Source: Acanthaster planci
Taxonomy: Eukaryota > Echinodermata > Asteroidea > Valvatida > Acanthasteridae
Assembly (NCBI RefSeq): GCF_001949145.1
Contig: NW_019091369.1
Span: 2,737,826-2,801,825 of the forward strand
DNA length: 64,000 nt
Reading direction: 5' to 3'
The first letter of the stretch is position 1. Every line of letters starts with the position of its first letter. Below the pieces are notes generated by a model. That model ran no database searches. It worked only from the letters and a program-made list of their open reading frames with translations, and was not told the DNA's origin. Both the position numbers and the translations under genes were made by a program. Below, one piece after another: positions 34,910 to 47,197 of the stretch.

Positions 34910-37397
34910 GGAGAATATTCCTGAATACAGAGTCTCAGCAGATGAGAGTAGAACCTCAAGGTTCCCATGTGACCCCTCACTCAATCAGAAGATTGTGTTG
35001 TGGTAGGCATTGCTTTGTCAATATTGAATACATGTATAATGAATGAATATAATGATTTCACAGATATGTCATTCCAAGATTCCATTCATTGCACAATTAG
35101 GGAAATTTTTGTTAGAATATTGACATGGGCTCAATCGAAGATAATATTTTTTAATCTGACAGGGAAGGTGACCCCACAGCCTTAGATGCGATGGGCCTCA
35201 TTCATCCGACCAACGAACATCTGAATGAAAATACCCCTCTCACAGAAGCCATCCACAAGCGGGCAGGACCAGACCTTCAAAATGAACTGATCAAAACTGT
35301 CAGATGTAAGATTATATAATTTCAGTTCAACCCCAGGCCAAAATATCATGAAATTGAAGGCCCAATTGGTGTTCTCCACAAACACATTTTTTTGGCAGAG
35401 CGGCATGACGTCATCAAGTGCACTATGACATAGTCAGACAGGTGTGAAGATTGCAAGGTGCACTTCCCTCAAGGAAAAATAATAAATTCGGTTTCCTCAG
35501 ATGAGATCACAAGGGTATTTTTAAGGTTATCTTTTCTGTTAAAAATTCGTAAGGGGTATTCTTGCATGACCTTGGATAATCACTATTACGCCAAAGTCCA
35601 ACATGTGACTTGGCTTGTCGTAATGTGTTGTTGCAGTGCCGCACGTATATGCATTTTTACAGAGCACAAAATGACTTACACCTGCACCACTACATAGTAA
35701 CCGTCAAGTGCATCCAAGTAGTGATACTACAAAACATGCTCTACAGAGAGAACGCAGTTGGAAGAATTGCCCACAAATAATAAGATTTTAGGTCTGTTAT
35801 TGCTATTATTGGCCCAGTGGTAGTTCCTGTGTATTTATCGGTGATCCAGAGACAAATAAGCTGCTGTTTGGACATTTTAGAAAGTCTTTCTGATTGCCAT
35901 GTTTTCGATCGCAATACTTACACGTGCATGCTCCAAAGTTTAGTCAACATGAGTTGGAGATTGCGGAAATTGCTTGTTTTTTTCCCGACGGTGACATCTG
36001 TACAGTTGTTCGACTAATGACATCACTTGAATCTTGGTCCGAGTTGTTCCGATCGCGCCGAGCTGAAATCACTGCGAGGAAGTGTGTGTTCTACAGGTAC
36101 ATGTACAAGACATGCAGGCAGCGCTGCGGTAATGCATGCAGCGGTGTGCGCTGTATGTACATGGTCTGCGAGACCGGCGGTCAGAAAGGCTGATTTGGGG
36201 CACCGAGCTGGCAGCATGTGACGGCAGAGATTGTCCTGGCCATTGGATCTTGGCCGTTTCTATTTGTTTTTCATTTCAAAAAGTTGGCAGAGTGTTAAGA
36301 ATTTTGGCCGGGCGGCCTGAAAGTTTGGTGGGGCGGCCTGCCCTGCGGCTGTCAAATCCGTTTGTGGAGAACACTGCACAGTTATTTCACGACCCTTGGC
36401 TTCACATTTGTAACCTGATGATGAGCTTATCTGAAACAGTTGAACATGAATGATATTTTATTGGAATGTGTTCCTCAGTGCTTCATTTATTCATCGATAA
36501 TTGATACAAATATCAACTATCGATACATTTTTCTTGACAGGTTGCAGAACTGGTGAAGCCAAACTGAGTAAAGGTTACCATCTACCAGCAAGGTTTGTCA
36601 TCCACACGGTGGGGCCCCGCTACAACATCAGATATCGCACAGCTGCCGAGAGTGCCTTATATAATTGCTACCGTAATGTGTTGCAGCTCGCGAGGTACGA
36701 TCTTCATAGTTGTTGTTAGGCCGCCCAACTGACATTTTTTTCCCCATAGGGTAGTTCCAAAGCACTGTTGGTTTTAATTAAAGAAGAAAAGTAGAATGCC
36801 TTTTGATCTGGCCCTTGGTAATCTCTGCTGCATTGAATGTGACTTCTTTTTTTTTTGTTCTGATACAGAGAACATGAGCTTCGAACTTTAGCCATCTGTG
36901 CCATTAACTCGGTCAAGCGGGGCTACCCTCCTGAGGAGGCTGCCCATATTGCAATAAGTAAGTTCCTATAGCCCCACTTCCACCTACCCCCTCCCCCCAG
37001 CCAAGAACCCTGTTCACCCTTAACCTTGCCCTTGTCCCACCTCCCCCTTACCCAACCCCACGAAATCCATTCCTACCCCAAAACAGCAACACCCCGGCCC
37101 AATCCCTGTCCTTTCTCTGTCCCGTACTACCCTTTTTCAACCCAACCCCAACCCTAGTTCACACTTTGACTTCAAGCCCCAATTTTCCACCCCATTGCCG
37201 GTCCACTCAAAGTGGGATTTGGCTTTTCCATTTTGACTTTCTTGGCTCGGAGAGACTGGTGTCGGATTTCAGTTGTACTTCGGGGGCAACAACTTTTTGT
37301 GGCTTGTTTTTGTTTTGTAGGAACCATAAGACGCTTTCTCGAGAAGCATGGTCAGGTGTTTGAGAGAATAGTCCTTGTCATACGGGGAATTAATGAG
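34845..37397 (+). CDS. GDAP2: GDAP2 exons 1-5: N terminus and macro domain
   Basis: Exons 34845-35002, 35163-35305, 36541-36694, 36869-36957 and 37321-37397. The macro fold is marked by KIVLWEGD, EAIHKRAGPDL, CRTGEAKLSKGYHLPARFVIHTVGPRY, SALYNCYRNVLQLA, LAICAINSVKRGYPPEEAAHIAI and TIRRFLEKHG. The usual ADP-ribose loop (VNxxN followed by a Gly run) is not conserved: the site reads LIHPTNEHLNENTP. Human GDAP2 is also degenerate here (VNTSNES...KNP), but it keeps the first Asn that is His in this copy. ADP-ribose hydrolysis is therefore unlikely (inference). Confidence 0.93.
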
Positions 37398-40300
37398 GTA
37401 AGGCTGCTTTTTCAAACTGTAGGACCTAATTCAAAAGGAAGCCATTTTTGATCATGTTCCCTGCATCTATTTTATTCAATGTAATCTATGAAATGGGGGG
37501 GGGGGCTGCCAGACTACTTGGGGCTCCATGCCTCACTTTCATTTTTTTGAAAAAGTGCTTAAACCATTGAGATATAATAAGTTGCACATTTTAAATTGTT
37601 ATCATTGTAAATGAAATTATACCGTAATTAACTTTATTTCATTGCTTTTATTTTTATTCTTGGTTTCCCAAAATAAGAAGTTAGCCTCACTTTCAATTCA
37701 ATATGGCCGACCTGCAAATAAGATCAGTTGTAAATTCTGCACTGTTTTCTTCCCTTTGCTGAAATTTTTTTTTTTTTCAATTTATGTTGTTCAAGGATTG
37801 TTATCAAGACCTCCTGCCATTATACTTTCCCCGGAGTAAAACGGAAGAACAGTGGGCTTTGGACCTGGTGCCAGCCAATATTGGTAATGAGGATGGGGAA
37901 CCAGTCAATCCGGAGAGAAAGATCCGAATAGCGGAGGATCCCATTGGCAGAGATATCGGTAGGTTACCGGTGCCATGGCAGATTCCCGACCCAGATCCAC
38001 TGCTGTGAATGTTACCAATGTTTACAATCATTTTTTTTTTTCATCTGGAGTTGGGAAACTGTTCAAGGATTTTGGCAATGATCGTTGAAGGTGGCTGCAG
38101 TGGTCGGTCTGAATTCCAACCAGCTGCGGCAAGAAAATTGAGTGACATTTATTTGGTAGTTCAGAATTGGAAAGATGGGTACAAGACTAGCAGAGACCCA
38201 GCCCTAGACTTGTGCATACAAATCCAAGACCAGCATAACATATCTGAACTTGAGCCTGTGTTTCCAGTTTTAATTTCACTGCAGTCCTAGTCTTGGGCCT
38301 AGACGGCAGAACTCGATAGCGGACTCGATCAAGCATATGCCGCGGGCGCCAATCGACGGCTCGTTTTACCATCTTGGGAACCTCCTGCACACCGAGGTGT
38401 GGCCCTTGTATGCAAAATAGTAGTTTTATATGAATACTCACAATTGACCCTTGGATGCAAAATGGTGCAAACAGGCTGTGGGTACGTTGGAGCAAGTTGG
38501 AGCAAGTTCGTATCAATAGTGTCAGCTTGTTTCTTCAGTTTATGTAATGTCTTTCACAGGCGTACTTCTTTGCTTCTTGTTCCAATGCATCGACCGTAGC
38601 CATTATCAACGGTGACAGTACTTGTACTTTAGCAGTATGTTTCCTGACGCGTAGTGTATGTGCATTGTGCGGTGTGGTATATGGTGTACACGTACAGTAC
38701 TGAGGTCATGTGTTATAGGTTATTGGTCCATATTCATGACATACGGATTCATTAGGAATTTCCCGGGCGCTGATTGGTTCCTCCGGAAATCCGGAGGAAA
38801 ACTAAAGGAAAGTTAAACTGTAGGAGATTCCAAAGACGGTAGAACGAACCGTCGATTGGTGAAACCAAGTCACTAGAGTGCGCAATAGAAATCAGCGTGC
38901 ACGGCATATGCTCAATTGCGTCGGCTATCCAGTTCTGCCGTCTAGGCCCAAGACTACTGCAGTCCAGACGGCTCACTGATGGCTGTGACTTTTACAGACT
39001 TTTCAACGCCCTACCCTAGTATAGAAAAATGGTTTGTGTGCTTTGTTAAACTCAATCAAAAAGGTGACTTGCAGGCAGATTTATTCATTCAGAAATGTGA
39101 TCTTGTATCGCCTTAGCTCCAGTCAACAGCAGAGAATCGGATGAGGAACAGGGAATGGACGAAGTGGACATCAGCAGTCACGCTTTCACCTCTATGCAGG
39201 CTGACCCGGACAAGACCAAGAGGGAGATGGGAGCCACCAGGCCCATCCTGAGCGTTGAGGAAGAGAAAAAAAGGAGGTGAGATAAATGGCAAAATGTTGG
39301 AAAGAAACGGCAGCCCGATAGCATCAAAGAATTTACAGGGACAAGTTGTACATACAACCACTCCTCTCCCTCAAGACAAGAAAGCTTGGAGGCAGGAGAA
39401 GAAGATGCAGTGGAGTAGCCTAAATATCAGTTTGTATGCATTCAGCTGAACATTGTTGTGCACATTCAGTTGAACATTGTTTGTGCACATTCAGCTCAAA
39501 AATGTTTGTGCACATTCAGCTGAAAATTGTTTATACACATTCAGCTGAAAATCAGTTGTCCACGTTCAACTGATAATTAATGCACATTCTGGTGAAGAGT
39601 AATTTGCATGTGTTCACCTGAAAATCATTTGTCCACATTCAGTGAAAATTATTTGTATACATTCCACTGAAACTTGCCTCTCTGAAATATGCTTGTCCTT
39701 ATTACGGATTGGGTAGGTATGAGCGGTTCTTGAGACGGTCCCGAATGGAGGATTTGTCAGACATTGCCGCCCATCGTTGCATCTACCAGACAGGCGTTGA
39801 CATCTATGGCCGGCCGATCGTGGTCTTTGTCGCCAGAAACTTTCCCGCAACGGTAGTCGATTTAGAGAAGGTACACAATCTCCCGCAAAACTCTGTTATA
39901 TGCCAGATTGATTTAAAGAGGATTGGGAGTCAATCAAGTTGACCTCTGGTTCATGTGTACGTTTGTCACGCCATTATGCAGTATGTTGTGATGCAGAACT
40001 TGATTGCTGTTTTTTGTGACCCAGCATAGCAAAAAAGTGGGTTGTAAGTTGCCAGAGCTACTTTTTTTAAACCTGCGCAGTGTAAAATAATGGGAACCCT
40101 CAAAATTTTGTCACCCAGATAATGTCCGTATCCATCAGATTTCAACCTGAGCTGACTAAAAAGCAAAATCAGAGAAACCAAAATGGCCTTGAGGCTCATT
40201 TATTGTTGTATGAATTTTTAATTAGTTCCTCTGTTTGGCCTTCCAGGCGTTCCTGTACTTCATCTATCTCCTTGATCCCATAGTCAACGAAGACTACGTC

Positions 40301-40906
40301 GTCATCTACTTCCACACCCTCAGCACTGCCCAGAACCAGCCCGAGCTGAAGTGGCTGAGGCAAGTCTACCACACGGTGGACAAGCGGTATCGTAAGCACC
40401 TGAGGGCGTTCTACATTGTCCACCCGACCTTCTGGTCACGGGTAAGCCTTCAGCCACGTCCAAAAATTGTTCAGCGTGGTCATGAGCCGTAACCTGCAGC
40501 AGCTCAAGGTAGTTACGTTCAACTTCCCGTATTTAATTCGGTGTTCTTTGGTATTATGTTCCCCCGAACAGTTGGTGACGTGGTACTTCACCACCTTCAC
40601 AGCCTCCAGCATTAAGGATAAGGTCAGGAGCCTGAAGGGGGTTCATTATCTCTACAACACCATCCACCCAGATCAGCTGGACGTGCCGCCCTTTGTGTCC
40701 GAGTACGACATGCAGGTGAGTTATCCCCTATGTGCTCTACTCGCTGAGGGCGCTCTCAGCCCTAACTTCAGCAGCGCCGAAAGGGACAGGCCCACCTAAG
40801 CCATTTGACATTTGTATAAAGTGTGCTATGAAATATTGTTCCCCTCCAGGTTAATGGGAAGAGCTACTTCAATCCTGAAGAAGGCTCAGAGGTGGAGGGC
40901 CTGTGA
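34845..40906 (+). CDS. GDAP2: GDAP2: macro domain plus CRAL-TRIO domain protein (complete, 11 coding exons)
   Basis: Ganglioside-induced differentiation-associated protein 2, linked in humans to a recessive cerebellar ataxia; its biochemical role is unsettled. Exons: 34845-35002, 35163-35305, 36541-36694, 36869-36957, 37321-37397, 37796-37958, 39117-39276, 39717-39870, 40247-40441, 40572-40715, 40850-40906 (TGA). Phases close exactly and the sum is 1494 nt, 497 aa, the human length as I recall it. An N-terminal macro domain (about residues 45-225) leads through an acidic linker with DISSHAF to a C-terminal CRAL-TRIO domain (about 330-480). The start is chosen because FVSISSLPTWDN aligns with the human FVDVDTLPSWGD and the Kozak context is strong. 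There is no signal peptide or membrane segment. Confidence 0.96.
35306..36540 (+). other. GDAP2 intron 2 (coding-intron numbering), about 1.2 kb
   Basis: Non-coding, with a locally CpG-rich patch near 36.0-36.35 kb that includes two ggcggcctg repeats. No exon signal or recognised element was found. Confidence 0.7.
36958..37320 (+). other. GDAP2 intron with strongly C-rich plus strand
   Basis: From about 36966 to 37200 the plus strand consists largely of C, A and T with many ccc runs and few G. It is a polypyrimidine/poly-C tract and not coding. Confidence 0.7.
37796..40906 (+). CDS. GDAP2: GDAP2 exons 6-11: linker and CRAL-TRIO domain
   Basis: Exons 37796-37958, 39117-39276, 39717-39870, 40247-40441, 40572-40715 and 40850-40906. 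LLPLYFPRSKTEEQ and PANIGNEDGEPVNPERKIRI match the human linker closely. The CRAL-TRIO-like (Sec14) domain is read from MEDLSDIAAHRCIYQTGVDIYGRPIVV, then FLYFIYLLDPIVNEDYVVIYFHT, FYIVHPTFWSR, LVTWYFTTFTASSIKDKV and LDVPPFVSEYD. Human GDAP2 has the same order. The last exon encodes only a short divergent tail ending EVEGL. Ligand specificity cannot be judged from sequence. Confidence 0.94.
38279..38965. mobile_element. 669-bp DNA transposon (MITE-like) with 9-bp apparent TSD
   Basis: Within a GDAP2 intron, the terminal inverted repeats begin tagtcttgggcctagacgg at 38288 and end with the inverse, ...ctaggcccaagacta, at 38956. The arms extend inward with homologous blocks (cagaact, catatgccg, caatcgacgg). 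The element is flanked on both sides by the direct repeat ctgcagtcc (38279-38287 and 38957-38965). It has no transposase frame, so it is non-autonomous. An 8-9-bp duplication fits the hAT or Mutator-like superfamilies; the family cannot be fixed further. Confidence 0.8.
39436..39672. repeat. degenerate minisatellite, unit about 30 bp, about 8 copies
   Basis: Successive units carry the core cacattcagctgaaaatt followed by gtttgtg or similar. Copies diverge towards the 3' end. The array fills the intron between GDAP2 exons 7 and 8 and stops about 45 bp before the exon 8 acceptor. Confidence 0.8.
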
Positions 40907-41425
40907 TCTAGGACACCATTGCCTGTAACCAAAGCAGCAGAGGTGTAAGTTGTAAAGATGTCCTCAAAAACCCACTAGGTGCTGATAAATTATTTGTGGC
41001 AAATAGAATAGTCCCGTTTTTGTTTTATTTATCACCTTTTAGGGATAGTTTGTATAATTTGGGTTGTTTTAATTTTTGGGAAGTTAGTTGTTTCATTTGA
41101 AGATAAGTTTTTGGTGATAATGTGGCCTGATCAAAAGCACCCCTCAGTGACTGAAAAGATCCATGTTGGTCGGGAGTGCTCATTTTGTTGGTAGCGATGA
41201 GACTGCAATGCTTACATTTCATAGTCGTTTGAGAATCAGCGGTGCGCAGTTAGTACCAAAAGAGCTTCCATTGCTAAGAAAATTGGACCCTTTCTTGGCT
41301 TAGCTTGGAGCCCATAGACAAAACACTTCTACATTTGAACTGTGTTTTGCAACAAACAAAGAAGGTTTTGGCTCTTGTCTTGCACATTCTTGAATCCAAA
41401 ATAAATCCTGTGTCATGATTTTCAA
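40907..41425 (+). other. GDAP2 3' UTR
   Basis: Runs from the TGA at 40904-40906 to a canonical AATAAA at 41400-41405, with cleavage expected roughly 15-25 nt later. A further AATAAA occurs near 42.96 kb, so a longer isoform is possible. Confidence 0.55.
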
Positions 41426-44400
41426 TTTTCAGGTTGGAGAACTGCCACTTATTGGACTTTGCAATAACTTGATTATTATTTTACGTTTTTTTGTTTAACT
41501 CACCAGGCTGAAGTTTATTCTGTTAGCAATTTCTAAAGTTCCTTTACAGTTTTCTAAAGAAGTCGAATCAATTTCGTTTGTCAACACACTGGAATACCTT
41601 TTCTGTTGTTTTCATCAGTTTAAATTGTTCAGCATGACCATTGGTTGCAGTTGATGTTCTGAGTTGATATTTGTTTGGGTTATTTGTACAATGACATTGA
41701 AAGTAATCTTCTAGTCCCATTTTCCAATCCATTGGCTAGTCATTTTTACTTTGCAATTGTTGCCCGAGCAAGCTGGGTGGCAATGTGGTTCGCTTGTCTA
41801 CACTAGAAGGGGGGGGGTTGGTATTTGCACGATTACCTCCTCAACATAAACCTGTGGAACACTGGAGCAGTATTTGCTGCCCCCTGGTGCGAACACTCGT
41901 GAATAATGAGCAAATGTCAAAGTTTGCAATCGGTTTGCAATCTCAAACTTACCCACCACTTTACCCATCTACTACCCATCAATAGCGCCCTCAGTCATCA
42001 TAGTACTGAGCCATTGCTCTCTGCAGGTGCAAATCCCTGTTTGTAATCTCGCCGCTCTGTGGTTGATATTACTCTGGCCACTTCTTTCCCTGAGCTTAGG
42101 TGGGAAATACTTGCTGAGAACATTTACGTGTGAAATGCCCGAGAACCAATCGTACACGATACACATGTCATTCTAGCTGGTAACCTGTCATCAGTGGCTG
42201 GTAACCTGCCATCACTGTCTCATTTTATTGTTAAACAACTGCTGATTCTTCTCTTTCCCCCCCCCCCTTTTTTTCTTCCTTTTGGAATACCAATCCAGTG
42301 ATTCATTTGGAGAAAAGTCACCTTTTGTACGTTACAAGCTTATTTATTGGCCTTAATCAATTCTTACCTGGAGTAAATTACTCACCAGTGCATGGACTAT
42401 TTAATCACAGGAAATTCAGAATGTTGATAAAGTTGACAATGGAGATTTGGGCACCAGTGGATAAATAATTTTGAAAGAAGAGCAATTTCACTTGCTGCGT
42501 GTTCTTGCTTGAGTTATGTGAAAGGGTGAAAGGTTAACTAGATCGGCAGTCAAATGTTGCTGTCATGCAATGCTGTTTCAAATATATAGTTGGTTCACTA
42601 TCAACAACATCAAAGCTAAGAACGAGAGCTTGTGTTTTTGAATTATGTGTGTGTCACTGATTCGGAGGAAAAGGAGTGGTTTTCGTCCAACCTAACGTAG
42701 GTCCGCGTAAAATATGATGGAGATGAATCCCGTTCATTGCTGGGAATTTCTGTGTGAATTTTGTGCTTTTAAAGTCTTGCAATGTTGATGCAATGCTAAA
42801 ACCTTCCCAATATTGATTTCTGTCATCTTATTGCCAATTATCTGGAGGACTAGAAAATTGCAGGTTAGGAATTTGATCCCACCGCTGTCCCCCTTTTTTG
42901 ACTAATAATGTTTCCATGTGCTGCACACTTCCAAATTATTTGTTCAAATTGAATTTTAAATAAAGTGACTCTAAAAATGCTCACAGCGATATTTGCCTGA
43001 ATGAAATATGCTTTGATGGTAATGCTCTTTTTGATGGACTGTGTTGAGACTTGTATTTCTTTTGGCATTCATGTTTTGTCACTGTACAATTTAACTGTTA
43101 ATTAACAACTTTAATTAACAATTAACGCTCTCATTGAATATGCCTCACAGAGAACATGCAGTAATAACCTATAACATCGGTGAGGGATTTACGTATTGGG
43201 GAAATTGGGACCCCAAATTAGCGATGGTCTGCCATCAGAAGATGGGTTGTGTAAGGTTTTCAGGACCACTGAAACCACCTTTTACTTTTGAGGGTGTTGA
43301 GGCACTTTTTGTAGGTTTTTTGTCTGGAAGTTTGCCCCTGCTTGTTTCAGTGCTGTTTGGTAGAGTTACATGCTGAGGTTTTCCACTTTTATATCTGGTT
43401 AACATGTTTGTAGCATGTTTGATACATTTTTGATCTTATGTTTTCTACTGATTTCGGTTGGAGTCTTTCTGTGTGTGTGCTTTTAGCTAACACTGGGAAC
43501 TGTCAATGGTGGTTACTGCCTAAACCTATAAATGTTCACCCACAGAGAAAAATTATGTATGCCAATATTTCTTTGGGCTTTTTCTGATACATAAAATGGC
43601 TTTCTTGTGGGTTGTAACAAGTTTTGGTTCATTAATATTCATAAAATATATTTCTAACAATAATTTAATATCAAATTGGCTTTTGAATTTCTTGTTAACA
43701 TAAGACAGCAATTCAAAATTGTTGTCAGCATAGCGAAGGATGTATGATAGGCTATGTGTGTTTGCTTCCTGCAAAATTCTGTAATGCAATGTAAATTTAG
43801 GTCTCTGCTTAAAGGAAAATTGTTGACTATGAAAACTCCCAGTGTTGATGCCATCTTGCTTGATACCTAGAAGAGGTCACCCAGTTGGTTAACGAACAGA
43901 GGCTCAGAACCAAGCTTTGAGTCCGATATAACAGGCTGCTCGTACTTTGGATTATTTTGCCATATTTGTGTATTTGATGGTCTGTGAATGTTTCGGACTA
44001 ACTCGAGATCTTTTAACAGATTCATTGACAGGAAGTTCCAAAGCAAATCTTTCTTTTCTGCCTTTTCTCTCTTATCAGCTGTGATAAAAGGATAACTTAT
44101 CACTGGAAATATTGATTATAATGATATTGAAATATTTCGTAGTATTGCATCATAAAGAATTTTCGAAATTCTTCATACTTTCTGTATTCCGGTATCCTGT
44201 TTTCTTTGTGTCTGGGTTTTTTTTTTGTTTTTTGTTTTTGGCTTCTGTTTTATTTATATTGGGGAGCGGACAATGTGTTTCATTTGGTGTTTTTTGTTCA
44301 GTTGTATAACTTTGGCAATTCCCCTTTCGTTAGAGTTTGTCGCACCTTTTTTTTCCCGGACACAGAATTTTAAGTCAATGTTGCAACTTCACAGTCATAT

Positions 44401-45025
44401 CATGCTCGGCGGATGCAAAAGAACATTGTACGGAGTTGATAAAGCCCGCCATCTCTGTTCATGAGAAACATCTTGCTGGTTGCTGATTAGTCAATGTTGG
44501 CCAGCCTCCAAAGTGCAGCAGGTTTCACTAGATAGTCGGAAATGAAAACCTGTCGTTTATTAACATTTTTATCTGTTTACATTTTGACAGCCAATTCTTC
44601 GGTATCAGTTTTTCTCGTACCTGTTTAGAAGGGTTGGTTGTGTTTAGTTTGACTGTGTTTTGTTTAGTTTTGTTCTAACTTACTTTATCGTGATACTTGT
44701 AGCAGGCCAGTGTTTGTTAGTATCTGGATTTGCTTTTGTTTCTAAAAACGAAGTCTTTGATAATTGTCAGAAATCAGCAGCCTAACCCCCAAGTTTCCTG
44801 TTTTCCTAGTGCGTCAAGAGTCAACCACAGTTTAACTCTCATTTCGACAATTTTGATGGAGTTTCTGTTTTGAATGCACTGACTTGCGGTTTATTACTTT
44901 TACCGGCCTGCATTGACTTCCTATATCGTCGATATAATATTGTTTGGTCTTCAAGCTTCAACAGAAACTTGAAGACTTTTGGATTTCTTGGCCTTGCCCA
45001 TCCATACTTCAACAAGATTCCGTGT
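41426..45025. other. intergenic DNA, no gene seen
   Basis: AT-rich sequence with short local repeats, for example a 20-21-bp tandem pair (ctggtaacctg-catca) at 42176-42216. No frame has recognisable homology and no RNA gene was found. Confidence 0.6.
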
Positions 45026-45031
45026 GATCTC

Positions 45032-45240
45032 CAGTGAGTGGTGTAGCCGGGATACATTTTGCAGGGCGGCAATGGGGGGGGGTGTGCAGTGAGTTCGATC
45101 ACAGTTAAACACTGGCCAAGGCGATCATCATTAGATTTTTTCCCTTTTCCAATTTTCAAGGGGGCGGACCAAAGGCCTTGGCAGAGTGGGGCGGGGTCCA
45201 TGCCTCCCATATGTCCCCATCCCCAATGTTGCGCCATGCG
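45032..45240. mobile_element. possible DNA-transposon end fragment
   Basis: The string cagtgagtggtgtagccggga followed by a G-rich block (gcagggcggcaatgggggg) and a later gggggcgg/ggggcggggtccatgcc block resembles the cagtggcgtagcc-type ends of non-autonomous DNA elements common in marine invertebrates. No opposite terminus is seen, so this would be a truncated relic. The resemblance is from memory and not tested. Confidence 0.3.
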
Positions 45241-46439
45241 GCTGACACACTGGATACTTTTCACTGGATATGAGGGTGAAGTTTTTGCGCAACGCCAATA
45301 TTGCTCCACTGCTTCATCTTTGCCATCATCTGCTATGAATCGAGGTTTGAGTTACGTAATAAAATAATCACAGTAAAACGACTCTAAAACAAGTTATGTC
45401 TGATATAAACAAACGGTGTAATGTTGTACCTGGAAACGGTGATTTCCATATAACGGTATGCGAAACGGCCGGAACTACTTTTCTTCACAAGGTGATTCTC
45501 GTTAGACTTGAACAGACATTTGCATTGAAATGCAAATGAACGTTTTCGTCCATCTGCTCTCATCAACACAATGACTGAGAGCGCCGTTTCTTTTCAAAAT
45601 TAGGAAATAAGGTAAAGTAAAGATGGTGGTTTGCGTTCTTGCTGCCCATTTTCGCATTTCCTTGATTTATTCGTAAGTGCACAAAAGCCTGGTCAAGTCT
45701 AAAAAGTATGCCAGTCCACGCTGCCGCTGCGTGAGAGTGGCGGTGCGTTATGTACATAAATTGGTACTAGGAAAAAAGCAATAATATGTACCCATTGCTT
45801 AAACAAATATCAAGATCAATAGTCCAAACATTGTCAACAGAATTTGCTAGAAACACGTGACCCTGTACATTACCCTGATAAGCGTATCAATAGGCAAGCA
45901 CTTATTTCGAAGGCTTGCAATTACTTTAAAGCAATTCTGATTCCAAACGCGCTTTGAAGAATGATGCTTCACTTCAGCTCTTGCCGTGTCCTCGTCCACT
46001 CTGTTCTGGCCGAGCATTGATTAATTATTATCGTGTCGCCTGCTTTACCAGTTGTTAAAGTGATGAAACATAAAAGTGGGAACGTAACATACGGGAACAA
46101 AACACGAAGAAAAACCAACTCGGTTGGTATGATGCGGAAAGATGAACGACCTGTTTTAATTAGGAAATCACGTTTTTGTCGTTGTCACGTTCTCTCCATA
46201 CAGGTTATCGTTTGATTTAATACAATATCATTGTACTGTTCTGTTCGTTGCCAAATATTGCATTCAATCATTTTTTAAATTTTTTCTCCAACTGAAATGG
46301 ACACATTGCGATGACATCCACCTGACATGTGAATTCCGCACTGCCTTTTTGTGGATGACGACGAGGATGGAATGTATACACGCTCGTTGTTGACAAAACA
46401 CTTTCACTGGCTATATCGCAATATTTGCCGACATATTTT

Positions 46440-46948
46440 TAGACCGGCACAAGCATGCGCGCTGCCAACCACATGCAAGGCGACCGGCCGCTCTCAGCAT
46501 GCTTTCCTCCGCATAGACGTATTAATAATAATGAAGCAAGTAATTATGCAAAGGGTGGGCTACGTCAATCAGGGGCCGCTGACGTCATGGCTCTTCTGAC
46601 GTCACGGCAGGTCTGTTGTGACAGTTTGATGTGTGTCGCACGTATTAGTCCTGAGCCTGCAGCTGATGGAAAATACTAGAAAGGTGCATGTTGTACCATG
46701 GTTGGACCAAAGCGGACTAACCCAATCCGCATAGAACGAGTCAGACCAACGCCGCGACCCGTAACTTGAAAGTGTGTATTTGTATCGTTTTGGCGGGCTT
46801 TTGCGAAGATAACGGACAGCTGGCAGTGTGACATATGGTATAAGCCTCGTCGGGCTTGCGGTTGGTATCACAGTACAGACTCAAGTTTCGTATCCTGGTT
46901 TCGAAAGAGCCTGATAACATCTGAAAGAATCCAGAAGACGGTTTCTGA
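46440..46948 (+). promoter_or_regulatory. CpG-rich patch with paired CRE palindromes; candidate promoter or first exon
   Basis: Two perfect tgacgtca sites (46580-46587 and 46597-46604) lie 17 bp apart, with a tacgtca half-variant just upstream at 46561. The surrounding DNA is more CpG-rich than its flanks. Further on, a donor-like ctgag|gtgagt occurs at 46948/46949. This could be a distal promoter with a non-coding exon for the downstream TENT5 gene, or an enhancer. There is no direct transcript evidence. Confidence 0.35.
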
Positions 46949-47113
46949 GGTGAGTTTGTACTGACTTGATAAAATAATATTAAAAGATCCAGAATAGAAG
47001 AAGTTCATGTTTGAAATTGAGACACCGTGTGCGTTTGTATTCCTCATGGACTACGTGCTCTACTGTTCGCACAGTGCCGAATTTTCAGCAGCTGTTCGTG
47101 GGCGCATCCCACA

Positions 47114-47197
47114 GTTTTACAAACTTATAAAAGTCGCTGGGAAATTCAATACGAGTTTTACAAACTTATAAAACGTCGCTGGGAAATTCAATACGTT
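47114..47197. repeat. about 41-bp tandem duplication (2 copies)
   Basis: Two nearly identical copies starting gttttacaaacttataaaa and ending gctgggaaattcaatacg, the second with one extra base (acgtcg against agtcg). Confidence 0.85.
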